A program made the position numbers and the translations under genes. A stretch of DNA of 64,000 bases from Rhodospirillaceae bacterium (GTDB lineage: Bacteria; Pseudomonadota; Alphaproteobacteria; Rhodospirillales; JABHCV01), in assembly GCA_018662005.1 (NCBI GenBank), contig JABJHA010000002.1:208101-272100 (forward strand), written 5' to 3'. Below are positions 9,034-18,256 of this stretch, piece after piece. A model generated the notes under the pieces. It did no database searches. It had not been told where the DNA came from and saw only the letters and a program-made list of their open reading frames with translations. How positions within the stretch are numbered: the first letter of the stretch is position 1; the number at the start of each line of letters is the position of its first letter.

Positions 9034-9436
9034 GGCATTGTCACATTAACTGGCTGCGATCACAGAGAATCACCACCACCAATTTTCATGTAGCGGCACT
9101 CGCGCTTTTCCATACATCTATAGCCTCTGCCCGAAATTGCTTGAAAGTGGTTCTATTGAGAAGATGGCGTTGGACGTAGAAGGTGTTGTATGTGGCGGAT
9201 TGAATATTGAGAAATTTCTGAAACCACCGCCGAACCGTTTTGCATGAAATATCCAGCCCACGTTCAGCAGGTAAATCCTCAATATCTCGATAACTCAAAG
9301 TGAATCGAGCATATAGGCAAATGGCATGACGGATGGCAGTGGGTGGGAAACGGTGACGCTTGAAGGAAATGTTCTGCATCCCAATATGCTACTTTGGTGC
9401 AGCACTCAGACGCCAGCCAGTTAAAGTGACAATGCC
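9034..9436 (-). mobile_element. Non-autonomous, internally deleted IS6-family element
   Basis: The ends are 23-bp inverted repeats: 9034-9056 begins GGCATTGTCACATTAAC, and the reverse complement of 9414-9436 begins GGCATTGTCACTTTAAC. They differ at a single position (11). The 403-bp body contains only a shortened transposase frame. No 8-bp target duplication is visible (AATTATCA on the left, ATTTTAGA on the right), so the flanks have changed or rearranged since insertion. The right end lies 28 bp past the stop of the thioesterase gene. Confidence 0.8.
9086..9379 (-). pseudogene. IS6-family transposase with in-frame loss of the whole catalytic core
   Basis: The 97-codon frame starts like IS6/IS26 transposases (FKRHRFPPTAIRHAICLY, then LSYRDIEDL and VRRWFQKF) and jumps directly into their C-terminal tail (ATYNTFYVQRHLLNRTTFK, FRAEA). 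The DDE catalytic domain, normally about 130 residues between these parts, is missing. The join falls at a Lys-Phe/Arg-Phe pair that occurs at both edges in the family, suggesting recombination at microhomology. The product cannot transpose by itself. Confidence 0.8.
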
Positions 9437-9464
9437 ATTTTAGATGACGTGCCGTATTGTTACA

Positions 9465-9878
9465 TCAGCTAAAATGGGCGCGAATGTTATCGGGGACGGT
9501 TTGGGCACGGAAACCACTTGGATGATTATCGTCTGGAACCACCCAGGCTCGGACTTCATGGCCCAAAACGGCTTCAACATCTCCATTGTAAATTTTGTGG
9601 CTGACTTTGAACGAGGTATTTCCCCATCTTTCGATACCGCTTTCAACAGTGATGACATCACGGAACCTGGACGGATGCACAAATTTTGAATGAGCGTCGA
9701 GTATTGGAATGCCGAGTATACCGCAATCGTCAAACATATGGGACCAATCCAATCCTACAGAAGCAAAAAGTTCTGACGTTCCATTGTCAAACCAGCGGAA
9801 AAAATTAGGGTAATAAACAATTTCGCCGGGATCGCAATCGCCAAATTGAACGGTCATTTTAAAGCGGTTTGTTTTCAT
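9465..9878 (-). CDS. Hotdog-fold acyl-CoA thioesterase (4-hydroxybenzoyl-CoA thioesterase type)
   Basis: 137 aa, typical for this family. The active-site motif (FGDCDPGEIVYYPNFFRWFD) carries the catalytic Asp. It hydrolyses acyl- or aroyl-CoA thioesters in the cytoplasm. It follows the ABC ATPase gene by 60 bp on the same strand and is probably the last gene of the peptide-transporter operon. The substrate cannot be deduced. Confidence 0.8.
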   Translation of the reverse strand: MKTNRFKMTVQFGDCDPGEIVYYPNFFRWFDNGTSELFASVGLDWSHMFDDCGILGIPILDAHSKFVHPSRFRDVITVESGIERWGNTSFKVSHKIYNGDVEAVLGHEVRAWVVPDDNHPSGFRAQTVPDNIRAHFS

Positions 9879-9938
9879 GTTTTACTCGATCCAATTGTTT
9901 TCCACTGAAATATCATCGAGGTTTTTCCTGAGTAGCGT

Positions 9939-11567
9939 TCATTGAGTTTCAGATGCTGCGGCTTTTCGGGACTGCCTCAGATCATCCAGCCAGTCGGGAT
10001 CCATTTCCGGTACCGAGGAAAGCAAAAGTTCTGTGTAGGAGGCATGGGGCGGCGAGAGAATATCAGCCTTAGGACCTTGTTCGACGACGGAACCCTGATA
10101 CATCACCACGATTTCATCGGCAATCGACTTCACCGTCGCCAGATCGTGTGTAATGAACAGGTATGAAACACCTAGTTCCTGTTGAAGGTTGAGCAATAAA
10201 TCCAGAATTTCTTCTGCGACCAGTTGGTCGAGTGCCGAGGTAACTTCATCGCAAATAATAATTTCCGGTTCAGCGGCCAACGCCCGGGCGATACAAACAC
10301 GTTGCTTTTCACCGCCCGAAAGTTGCGCCGGGTAGCGCTCGGCATAATCTTCTGGAAGTTCAATATGACGTATTAATTCGAGAACCTTTTCGTCACGCTG
10401 CTTGCCTTTCATTCCAAGATAGAACTCCAGCGGACGACCAATAATATCCTTGATTTTATGACGTGGGTTCATGGCCACATCGGCCATCTGATAAATCATC
10501 TGAACTGATTTCAGATCCTTCTTGGGACGGGATTTTAGATCAGGCGTCAAGGCGCGACCATGGAATTTCACAGAACCCTGAGACGGCGGCAGCAAGCCGG
10601 TAATAACACGCGCCAGGGTACTCTTTCCGCTGCCGGATTCACCGACGACAGCCACCGTTTTACCTTTTTTTATCGTTATGTTTATGTCTTCCAGGATATT
10701 GAACATCAACCCCGGATACGTCGCCGTGATATTGTCAATGTGAAGTTGGAGATCCTGATCATCGTAGTCGGGTAACGCATCGCGGACGGCTCGAACATTG
10801 AGTAGCTTCCTTGTGTATTCTTCTTTTGGGTTGGCCAACATTTCCCGGGCATTTCCAAATTCGACAATATTTCCGTAGCGCAAGACCATGATCTGGTCCG
10901 CCATTTGCGCGACAACCGCCAGGTCATGGGTGATGTAAATGGCAGCGACATTGCGTGCCTTTACGGCCTCCTTGATGGCACCCAGAACCTCGATTTGTGT
11001 AGTCACATCCAGTGCCGTTGTCGGTTCATCAAAAATAACCAGATCCGGATCTGAACCCAGGGCCATAGCCGTCATGGCACGCTGCAATTGCCCGCCCGAT
11101 ACCTGGTGTGGGTAACGATCAAGAATGGTTTCCGGATCAGGTAAATCGAGTTGACGGAACAGATCGATACAGCGCTCACGCGCTTCGGTCAAATTGGATT
11201 TTCCGTGCTGTACCAGTGATTCGGCGAACTGTTCGAACAAGGTGTGGGCAGGGTTAAACGAGGCAGCCGCACTTTGGGCAACATAGGTCACCTTGTTGCC
11301 GCGAATATTGCGCAGATCTGCTTCGGATGCCCCTACCAATTCATCCCCATCAAGCTTGATCGACCCTGATACGACACGGCAGCCGGGTTTGGTGTATCCT
11401 AGCGCGGTCAGGCCGAAGGTTGATTTGCCGGCCCCGGATTCGCCAATAAAGCCGATAATTTCACCACGCTCCAGGGACATCGACAGGCCGTGAACAATAG
11501 GTGTCCATTTGTCATCGACGTCCGCTTCGATCACCAGGTCCTTAATTTCGAGCAGTTTTTCAGCCAT
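9939..11567 (-). CDS. Peptide-type ABC transporter ATP-binding protein with two fused nucleotide-binding domains (DppD-DppF / GsiA type)
   Basis: 542 aa with two complete ABC units. Unit one has GESGAGKST near residue 42, signature [10 protein letters not shown] and Walker [13 protein letters not shown]. Unit two has GESGSGKST near residue 314, signature LSGGEKQRV and Walker [14 protein letters not shown] DppD/OppD-like linker lies between them. The fused protein would power both halves of the transporter formed by the two permeases encoded upstream. AGAGGT precedes the start. The gene follows the permease gene by 12 bp in one operon. Confidence 0.9.
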   Translation of the reverse strand: MAEKLLEIKDLVIEADVDDKWTPIVHGLSMSLERGEIIGFIGESGAGKSTFGLTALGYTKPGCRVVSGSIKLDGDELVGASEADLRNIRGNKVTYVAQSAAASFNPAHTLFEQFAESLVQHGKSNLTEARERCIDLFRQLDLPDPETILDRYPHQVSGGQLQRAMTAMALGSDPDLVIFDEPTTALDVTTQIEVLGAIKEAVKARNVAAIYITHDLAVVAQMADQIMVLRYGNIVEFGNAREMLANPKEEYTRKLLNVRAVRDALPDYDDQDLQLHIDNITATYPGLMFNILEDINITIKKGKTVAVVGESGSGKSTLARVITGLLPPSQGSVKFHGRALTPDLKSRPKKDLKSVQMIYQMADVAMNPRHKIKDIIGRPLEFYLGMKGKQRDEKVLELIRHIELPEDYAERYPAQLSGGEKQRVCIARALAAEPEIIICDEVTSALDQLVAEEILDLLLNLQQELGVSYLFITHDLATVKSIADEIVVMYQGSVVEQGPKADILSPPHASYTELLLSSVPEMDPDWLDDLRQSRKAAASETQ

Positions 11568-11579
11568 GGAAAATAACCT

Positions 11580-12410
11580 CTATTGATCGTCGCGCAGACC
11601 GCTTGCCTTATGCACCCAGCGATCGACCAGAAAGTTGATACCAACCGTCAGGGCCGCTATACAGGCGGCCGGCATCAGCGGATGGTAATATCCCCAGGCT
11701 ATGCCGTCGGCGTTGCCGCGCACCATTGCGCCCCAGTCCGCCAGGGGTGGTTGCAGGCCGAGGCCAAGGAAACTCAAACTGGCGATTAGCAGGAAGACAA
11801 AGCAGAAGCGTACACCGAATTCAGCAGCAAGTGGTGTCATCGAATTGGGCAAAATTTCCTTGCTCATGATCCACCACATACCTTCGCCACGAAGCCTAGC
11901 CGCTTCGACATAGTCCATGACTTCAATATCCATGGCCACGGCTCGCGCAATTCGGAATACAGGCATGGAATAAATAATGCCAATGACCAACACCAGTGTA
12001 GGGGTGGCTGTTCCAACAGCTGACAGGACGATCAAGGAGGCAATCAGGGTGGGAATTGAAATAATAATATCGACGATGCGGCTTAAAACCTGATCAACGG
12101 CACCGCCCATCGTGGCGGCGATAAAACCGAACAAAGCGCCCGTCGTAAAGGAAACCGTTGTCGAAACCATCGCCAGCGTCATTGTGTTGCGCGCACCGTA
12201 AATCAGGCGGGTCAGGATATCGCGGCCAATCTGATCGGTGCCGAGAATGAACGTTCCTCCAATCGGTTCCCAGACATCGCCGACAAGCTCACTTTCACCG
12301 TACGGCGCCAGCCACGGGGCGAAAATTGCACAAAACGAGAAGAACAAAACGATAAACAGGCCAACGCGGGCGCTTGCGTTAAGGGCATTCCAAATGTTGA
12401 TGATAAACAT
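11580..12410 (-). CDS. ABC transporter permease, DppC/OppC type
   Basis: 276 aa with about six membrane segments. The N-terminal helix (VGLFIVLFFSFCAIFAPWLAP) is typical of OppC-like proteins. The cytoplasmic EAA loop for ATPase contact is seen as YVEAARLRGEGMWWIM. The region LGTDQIGRDILTRLIYGAR is a family hallmark. It is encoded 6 bp after the DppB-like gene and forms the membrane channel with it. Confidence 0.9.
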   Translation of the reverse strand: MFIINIWNALNASARVGLFIVLFFSFCAIFAPWLAPYGESELVGDVWEPIGGTFILGTDQIGRDILTRLIYGARNTMTLAMVSTTVSFTTGALFGFIAATMGGAVDQVLSRIVDIIISIPTLIASLIVLSAVGTATPTLVLVIGIIYSMPVFRIARAVAMDIEVMDYVEAARLRGEGMWWIMSKEILPNSMTPLAAEFGVRFCFVFLLIASLSFLGLGLQPPLADWGAMVRGNADGIAWGYYHPLMPAACIAALTVGINFLVDRWVHKASGLRDDQ

Positions 12411-12416
12411 GCCGGA

Positions 12417-13376
12417 TTACCGCCTGTGCCGCATGCGCGGGTTGGCCAACATCGACAAAACATCGGCCAGCAAAAATAAAAGAACATATACGGTGGCAAA
12501 TACCATCGCCGTCCCCTGGATAACGGGTAAATCCCGGTTTAACACAGCATCGACGATGAGCGCCCCCAAGCCGGGATAGACAAAAACCACTTCGATCACA
12601 ACGACACCGACGATCATGTAGGCGAGGTTCAGCACCACCACCTGAATAATCGGTGACCAAGCGTTTGGCAGGGCGTGCTTGACGATAATCCGACTGGGCT
12701 TCAACCCCTTGAGTTTGGCCATTTCAATGTACGGACTGGCCATCAGGCTAACAATTGAAGCCCTTGTCATACGCATCATATGCGCGACAGTCACCAGCAT
12801 GAGCGTGATGACAGGCAATGCAGACGCCTCAAGCCGAGCCCAGAATCCCATGGAATTGTCGATATTTGAAATCGCCGGGAACCAGCCCAAATTGACGGCA
12901 AAAACCGCCATTAGAATGTAGCCGACAAAAAATTCAGGCGACGAAATGGTCGTCAGAGTACTTGTGGAAATCAGGTGGTCGATAAAGCTGTTGCGGTACA
13001 GGGCGGCAATAACGCCCAGCAGAATCCCGATAGGAACGGCAAATATAGCCGTCGTGCCCGCTAGGTAGAGGGTATTGCCAAGTCGTGGGATCAGTTGTTC
13101 CAAAACATCGCGCCTGCTGGCCAGTGAAAAGCCGAAATCACCCTGCACGATGTTGAAAAGCCATTCCACATAACGAAGGTGCATGGGGCGATCAAGACCA
13201 AGTTCCGTACGACAAGCCTGGACCGTTGCCGGTTCAGCCGCCTGACCAAGAACGGCCTGGCAAACGTCTCCGGACAATCCTTCAATTCCAAGCGTGATCA
13301 GGACGGAAACCCCGAACAGGATGAAGACGCCCGCTGCGAGGCGTTTAAGAACCATGGCCAATAGAAAATTGTTCAT
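12417..13376 (-). CDS. ABC transporter permease, DppB/OppB type
   Basis: 319 aa with an N-terminal membrane helix (GVFILFGVSVLITLGIEGL), a periplasmic loop (ELGLDRPMHLRYVEWL) and further helices. The EAA loop reads YIEMAKLKGLKPSRII. It pairs with the DppC-like permease. A hairpin terminator lies between the binding-protein gene and this gene, so it is probably expressed at a lower level than the binding protein. Confidence 0.9.
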   Translation of the reverse strand: MNNFLLAMVLKRLAAGVFILFGVSVLITLGIEGLSGDVCQAVLGQAAEPATVQACRTELGLDRPMHLRYVEWLFNIVQGDFGFSLASRRDVLEQLIPRLGNTLYLAGTTAIFAVPIGILLGVIAALYRNSFIDHLISTSTLTTISSPEFFVGYILMAVFAVNLGWFPAISNIDNSMGFWARLEASALPVITLMLVTVAHMMRMTRASIVSLMASPYIEMAKLKGLKPSRIIVKHALPNAWSPIIQVVVLNLAYMIVGVVVIEVVFVYPGLGALIVDAVLNRDLPVIQGTAMVFATVYVLLFLLADVLSMLANPRMRHRR

Positions 13377-13405
13377 ATTGAATGGACCGACACGCCAAAT
13401 ATTAC

Positions 13406-13443
13406 AAAAAAGGGTGATCAGGTTTTTTTGACCTGACCACCCT
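13406..13443 (-). terminator. Attenuating terminator between binding-protein and permease genes
   Basis: On the minus strand, AGGGTGGTCAGGT pairs with ACCTGATCACCCT (one mismatch) around a short A-rich loop, and TTTTTT follows. Its place directly after the binding-protein gene and before the permeases is the common arrangement for making excess binding protein. Confidence 0.75.
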
Positions 13444-13480
13444 ATCTTTTAATTACAACAAGTTCAAATTCGGACTGGTT

Positions 13481-15124
13481 TTACTTAAACCACCAACGCG
13501 CTGCGCTGCGTCCTCCATCCAACTCGTAATTTCCGGCCAGCTTGCTAGGCATGCCTAACTTATCAGACGCTGCATCGACATTATTGGCGAAGCACGGAAT
13601 GACGGCGCCACCCTCGTCGCGACAAATGCTTTGCATTTCCTGATAGATTTCGCTGCGTTTGGCCTCGTTTAACTCGGCTCGGCCGGCAACCAGCAATTTC
13701 TCGAACTTGGCATTGTCCCAGAAGGTTTCGGTCCAGTTGCCACCGGCGGCATAGCCAATGGTGAACATCCAGTCAGCGGTCGGGCGACCACTCCAATAAC
13801 TGGAGCTCCACGGAACTTTCATCCAGGTGTTGGACCAGTATCCGTCCGGCGACGCACGCTTAACGGTCAGATTGATGCCGGCCGCTTTCAGGGACTCGGC
13901 GTAAAGTTGGGTCGCATCAACGGCTCCTGCGAAGGCTGCGTCAGACGCAGACATTTCCACATCCAGGCCACTCATGCCGGCTTGCTTCAAGTGCCACTTG
14001 GCTTTTTCGGGGTCATATTTGCGTTGCGGAAGATTTCCGGCATGGTAGTTCTGCGAGGTGCTGATCGGATGATCGTTACCCAGAGAGCCATAGCCGCGCA
14101 ACACGGTTTTGACAAACGTTTCACGGTCAATACCAAGTTTCAGGGCCATACGCACATCGTTGTTATCGAACGGAGCTGAGCGTACATCCATGGGATACGT
14201 GTAGTGCTTGGTGCCTGCTGCCTGCATAACATTTACGCCGGGTTTCTTGCCGAGCAGGGGAGCCGTTTTCAGATCACAACGGGCGATGGCATCAACCTGT
14301 CCCGTCGCCATCGCATTCATGCGTGAGGCCGCGTCGTTAATCGCGGTCATCCTGACCTCGTCAAAATTACCTTCATCGGGCTTAAAGTAACTCTTGTTAC
14401 GCATCAGGTGAGCACGCACACCGGGCTCAAATTCCTTGATGCTGTAAGGGCCGGTACCGTCGCCGGCAAGCCAATCGACTTTTCCGTCTTTAGCTGCGCC
14501 GATCGTAATGTGGTAGTCGCTGAGCAGGAAGGGGAAGTCGGCATTGCCACTTTCCAGTTCAAATATCAGTGTGTCTGGGCCGTCCTTCTTAATATTGCCC
14601 ATGGATTCGGCAACTGATTTAGCCGCTGACTTTGCTTCTTCACCCCGGTGATGGGCGATTGACGCCATGATGTCGTCTGCGTCCAGGGTTTTGCCGCTGT
14701 GGAATGTAACGCCCTTGCGCACCTTGACCACCCAGGTCTTGGCGTCCGATGAAGGTTCAAGGCTTGAGGCCAGTTCTGGAATGGCCTGACCGTTGGCATC
14801 CACTTCAACGACGCAGTTACGAACGGTACCCTGAGCCATATTGATCATAAAGACGTCACTGTTGGTGCCGGTGTCCATATTATCGCCGGTGTTGGCGGAA
14901 CCCAGCCCGACCCGATAAACACCGCCTTTTTTGGGCGTCGCCGCCAAAGCATTCGAGGCTGATGTTATAATTGATCCCGCAGCGGTAAGTGAAACACCCC
15001 CTGCCACAAGCCAATTTGTGACCTGGCGGCGAGTGACGCCACGGCGCAACCCGGTCGAAATGATATCCCGGTCTGCCGCAGACAAGCTGTTATATGTTGG
15101 TTGATTCCTGTCGTCCTTTTTCAT
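13481..15124 (-). CDS. Peptide-type ABC transporter substrate-binding protein (family 5), Tat-exported
   Basis: 547 aa. A twin-arginine signal (TRRQVTNWLVAGGVSLTAAG) near residue 30 is followed by a hydrophobic stretch and a likely ALAA cleavage site, so folded export to the periplasm is expected. The mature part carries the SBP family 5 pattern (KGVTFHSGKTLDADDIMAS; VRMALKLGIDRETFV). Family members bind oligopeptides, nickel, opines or other amides. It leads the transporter operon. The divergent amidase and amidohydrolase genes suggest an amide-bond-containing ligand. Confidence 0.9.
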   Translation of the reverse strand: MKKDDRNQPTYNSLSAADRDIISTGLRRGVTRRQVTNWLVAGGVSLTAAGSIITSASNALAATPKKGGVYRVGLGSANTGDNMDTGTNSDVFMINMAQGTVRNCVVEVDANGQAIPELASSLEPSSDAKTWVVKVRKGVTFHSGKTLDADDIMASIAHHRGEEAKSAAKSVAESMGNIKKDGPDTLIFELESGNADFPFLLSDYHITIGAAKDGKVDWLAGDGTGPYSIKEFEPGVRAHLMRNKSYFKPDEGNFDEVRMTAINDAASRMNAMATGQVDAIARCDLKTAPLLGKKPGVNVMQAAGTKHYTYPMDVRSAPFDNNDVRMALKLGIDRETFVKTVLRGYGSLGNDHPISTSQNYHAGNLPQRKYDPEKAKWHLKQAGMSGLDVEMSASDAAFAGAVDATQLYAESLKAAGINLTVKRASPDGYWSNTWMKVPWSSSYWSGRPTADWMFTIGYAAGGNWTETFWDNAKFEKLLVAGRAELNEAKRSEIYQEMQSICRDEGGAVIPCFANNVDAASDKLGMPSKLAGNYELDGGRSAARWWFK

Positions 15125-15145
15125 GAAAGTATCTCCCTGTTTTTT

Positions 15146-15160
15146 TGAGCCTGAGGCTCA
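15146..15160. promoter_or_regulatory. Palindrome just upstream of the binding-protein gene
   Basis: TGAGCCTGAGGCTCA has perfect 7-bp arms around one base and is flanked by T-runs on both sides. It ends 21 bp before the start codon, on the leader side of the ribosome site. It could be an operator or an mRNA hairpin. Confidence 0.4.
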
Positions 15161-15335
15161 TTTTTTCAACAACAAAGGAACATTTATTGTCCCCATATTG
15201 ACAATGATGACATTTTTAAATCGTTGTTAGCTACTCGTAACCTGAGCCTTTTTTTAGGCTTTTTTAAGGCACGTCCCCCCAATGGATTATTACGAACAGT
15301 TTCCAGAATTAGTAAATAATGGGGAGACAAAGTCC

Positions 15336-15367
15336 GTAAACCGATAAAAAACTGGCATAGCGTAACA
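15336..15367 (-). promoter_or_regulatory. Shared regulon motif, copy E
   Basis: Read on the minus strand it begins TGTTACGC and ends CGGTTTAC, 32 bp in total and one base shorter than the other four copies. CATTA follows 14 bp further on. It points toward the binding-protein gene, whose start is 211 bp away. It also sits 151 bp upstream of the divergent amidase. Confidence 0.55.
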
Positions 15368-15518
15368 TTTTCATCACACGAAAGGGAATTTTTATCACTT
15401 TTGTTCAATTTGCCATCGCCGCCAGAAAAGGCCAGAAATTGGGCAAATTATTTCCCGTTTTTCCTCATTTAATCGTACACTTTCTTCTGATCAAACTTTT
15501 TTCCCGGAGCCTGAATTA

Positions 15519-16946
15519 ATGGATGAACTTGCTTTTCTTGACGCCACGGCGCAATCCGATCTGGTGCGCCGCCGGGAGGTTACAGCGGGCGAACTGGTAG
15601 ATGGGGCAATCAGCCGGATCGAGCGCCTTAATCCACAATTGAATGCGGTTATTTTCCCCCTGTTCGAGCAAGCCCGGGCCGCTGCCAGGACGGTCCCAGA
15701 GGATGCGCCATTTGCGGGCGTTCCGTTCCTGCTTAAGGATTTGGTCGCCGAACTTGCAGGTGTGCCACTATCCGATGGCTCCGCCTTTCTGGCAAATCAT
15801 AATATCCCGACTGAGGATAGTGAACTTGTGCGCCGTTTCAAAAAGGCGGGCTTTATCATTCTTGCCAAAACTAATTCGTCGGAATTCGGACTTATGCCGA
15901 CGACCGAACCCGAACACTTCGGTCCGACACGAAATCCATGGGATACAAACCGCGGCACGGGCGGGTCAAGCGGCGGCTCGGCGGCCGCCGTGGCATCGGG
16001 CATGGTCTCTGTAGCGCACGCCAATGATGGCGGTGGATCGATCAGAATTCCGGCGTCCTGCTGCGGTCTGGTCGGCCTGAAACCGACACGAGGCAGGAAC
16101 TCCTTAGCGCCGTCCTATGGCGACATTGCCAGTGGCATCATTCACGAACACGTTGTCAGCCGTTCGCTCAGGGACAGCGCCGCCATTCTGGATGCCACAT
16201 CGGGCCCCATGCCCGGCGATCCCTACATCCCCCCCACCCCGGAACGTCCCTACGCTCAGGAAGTCGGGCGGGAACCGGGACGGCTGCGCATAGGTTTTGG
16301 AACAATGCCACTGACCGGCGCACCGGCTCATGCGGACTGTATCACCGGGGCGAAGGCCGCAGCCCGCCTATGCGAGCAGTTGGGGCACGACGTGGATGAC
16401 GCGTCGCCGAGTGTTGATGGTGGTATGTTGTTCAAGTCGTTTGGGGCTTTAATGACGGGCTATCTGCGCTGGGTCATTGATGATTCTGCTCGCCGCACCG
16501 CCCGCACCCCGACAGAAGATGATTTTGAACAGGTGACCTGGAAAATGTACCAGAACGGCAAACGCCAGAGCGGTGGAGATTACCTTCTTGCTTTGCAGGA
16601 TTTACAACGGGTGAGCCGCGATTTCGGTGAATTCTTTAACGATCACGATGTCTGGCTGACACCGACTCTGGCGCAACCGCCGGTGCCGATCGGTTACTTC
16701 GATTACTCGCCGGAAACCCGCGATCAGCATCTAGCTCACCTGGGCGATTTCACCGGCTTCACCCTGATCGCCAACGCCACCGGGCAACCGGCAATTTCCC
16801 TACCGCTGCACTGGACAGATGACGGCCTTCCCGTCGGTATTCAATTGACCGGTCGCACCGGCGACGAGGCCCTGTTGATTCGCCTTGCAGCCCAATTGGA
16901 ACAGGCACAACCCTGGTCTGACCGTCGACCGCCGATTAGCGCCTGA
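15519..16946 (+). CDS. Amidase-signature family hydrolase
   Basis: 475 aa. The amidase signature is complete: catalytic Lys in PFLLKDLV near residue 73, Ser-rich region [16 protein letters not shown] near 150 and the nucleophile region [12 protein letters not shown] near 172, giving the Ser-cisSer-Lys triad. It hydrolyses carboxamides in the cytoplasm. GGAG precedes the ATG. It is followed after 6 bp by a CoA-transferase gene and then an amidohydrolase gene, so the three probably act in sequence on an imported amide. The exact substrate is unknown. Confidence 0.85.
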   Translation: MDELAFLDATAQSDLVRRREVTAGELVDGAISRIERLNPQLNAVIFPLFEQARAAARTVPEDAPFAGVPFLLKDLVAELAGVPLSDGSAFLANHNIPTEDSELVRRFKKAGFIILAKTNSSEFGLMPTTEPEHFGPTRNPWDTNRGTGGSSGGSAAAVASGMVSVAHANDGGGSIRIPASCCGLVGLKPTRGRNSLAPSYGDIASGIIHEHVVSRSLRDSAAILDATSGPMPGDPYIPPTPERPYAQEVGREPGRLRIGFGTMPLTGAPAHADCITGAKAAARLCEQLGHDVDDASPSVDGGMLFKSFGALMTGYLRWVIDDSARRTARTPTEDDFEQVTWKMYQNGKRQSGGDYLLALQDLQRVSRDFGEFFNDHDVWLTPTLAQPPVPIGYFDYSPETRDQHLAHLGDFTGFTLIANATGQPAISLPLHWTDDGLPVGIQLTGRTGDEALLIRLAAQLEQAQPWSDRRPPISA

Positions 16947-16952
16947 GCCGCC

Positions 16953-18224
16953 ATGACCCGATGGATTGATGCTGACCAAGTCGCCGCTCTGCTGAAACCG
17001 GGCATGACAGTCTTCATCGCCGGTGCGACCGCGGAGCCAAGAGAAATTATCGCCGCTCTATCGCGCCACGGTGAAGCCTGCGCCGGAGTCCGCTTCGTCT
17101 CGGTTTGCGTTCCCGGCATGAATGGCGGCAATTTTACGGAACTTCATGATGATGCTCAGGCGACGGCGTTCTTCGCAACACCGGAAAATCGGGAAGGAGT
17201 GGCTAACGGGCGGATCGATTTTGTGCCAATGAACTACCGCGCCATCTTCGATTATCTTGCGCAAGATGTGGATATTGATACCGCAATCCTGCAACTGCCG
17301 CCCCTTGGGGATGGAGATACTTTTAGCCTGGGGATTAGCGCCGACTTTTCGCCCACGGTGATCCAAAAAGCGGGAATGGTGATCGGTGAGATCAATGAAC
17401 GCCAACCGTCGCCTGCCGATACCCAGAGATTTCCCGTATCCGGGCTTCACTATGCGGTCGCATGCGAACGGCCCGTTCCCACTTTTCCGCCTGCCCAACT
17501 GGATGACACGGCGCGCGTTATCGGCGGGCATGTGGCTGACCTGGTCGAAGACGGGTCTTGTATTCAAATCGGTATTGGATCAATCCCCGAAGCGGTCCTT
17601 TCGGCCCTTCACGATAATAACGATTTGGGTTTGCATTCAGGCCTGATCGCCGGTGGTGTCATGAACCTGGTCAAAAACGGCAATATGACGGGACACAAAA
17701 AATCCATTGATACGGGCACACACGTTACCGGCGTGGCGCTTGGCGATGATGAACTGATCGACTGGGCGGGCAGCACACCTGAAATTTCCTTCCGCCCGGT
17801 CAGCTATACCCACGACCCAGGTGTGATCCGCCAGATCGACAATTTCGTTTCCATCAATTCAGCCCTGGAAATTGACCTTTTCGGCCAGATCAATGCGGAA
17901 ATGATTTCAGCTCGGCAAATCAGCGGTCCCGGTGGCGCGGTTGATATGATGCGCGGCGCCGCGCTGTCACGGGGCGGACGGTCCATTGTCGCCTTGAATG
18001 CGACCGCAGGGGGCGGCCGATTTTCCCGTATTGTCGCAGCCTTGCCCCCTGGTAACGCGGCGACGGCGCTGCGCACGGACGTGGATTATGTTGTCACAGA
18101 ATACGGGGCCCGAAGAATTCGCCATTTGTCGGTTCGGGATCGCGCCGAAGCCCTGATCGAAATCGCCGCCCCTGAATTCCGCGATCAGCTACGAGAGGAC
18201 TTTCGGGCTCAACACATCAGGTGA
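16953..18224 (+). CDS. Acetyl-CoA hydrolase/CoA-transferase family protein (4-hydroxybutyrate CoA-transferase type)
   Basis: 423 aa. The C-terminal half carries the class I CoA-transferase features: IQIGIGSIPEAVLSAL, GLHSGLIAGGVMNLVKNG, the SINSALEIDLFGQINAE region that carries the catalytic Glu, and YVVTEYGARRI near the end. It moves CoA between acetyl-CoA and another carboxylate. It sits between the amidase and the M20 amidohydrolase genes and could activate the acid released by the amidase. Confidence 0.85.
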   Translation: MTRWIDADQVAALLKPGMTVFIAGATAEPREIIAALSRHGEACAGVRFVSVCVPGMNGGNFTELHDDAQATAFFATPENREGVANGRIDFVPMNYRAIFDYLAQDVDIDTAILQLPPLGDGDTFSLGISADFSPTVIQKAGMVIGEINERQPSPADTQRFPVSGLHYAVACERPVPTFPPAQLDDTARVIGGHVADLVEDGSCIQIGIGSIPEAVLSALHDNNDLGLHSGLIAGGVMNLVKNGNMTGHKKSIDTGTHVTGVALGDDELIDWAGSTPEISFRPVSYTHDPGVIRQIDNFVSINSALEIDLFGQINAEMISARQISGPGGAVDMMRGAALSRGGRSIVALNATAGGGRFSRIVAALPPGNAATALRTDVDYVVTEYGARRIRHLSVRDRAEALIEIAAPEFRDQLREDFRAQHIR

Positions 18225-18256
18225 AATGTCATCTGTAAATCAAAGAAGGGTCGGTT

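Larger units (their letters stand above)
15125..15518. other. Divergent promoter region between the binding-protein operon and the amidase operon
   Basis: This 394-bp AT-rich stretch has no convincing gene. It contains a 15-bp palindrome (15146-15160), a short hairpin with a T-run (15245-15265, AGCCT/AGGCT) and one copy of the 32-33-bp motif described separately (15336-15367). Confidence 0.6.

Noticed and set aside
8925..9179. 84-codon plus-strand frame before and into the IS6-type element
   Set aside because: It runs across the inverted repeat of the element and has no coherent protein pattern.
9026..9444. 8-bp target duplication for the IS6-type element
   Set aside because: Left AATTATCA and right ATTTTAGA are not the same, so no duplication can be claimed.
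15184..15408. 74-codon minus-strand frame in the divergent promoter region
   Set aside because: No family match, no good ribosome site, and low-complexity basic text; it overlaps the regulatory elements.
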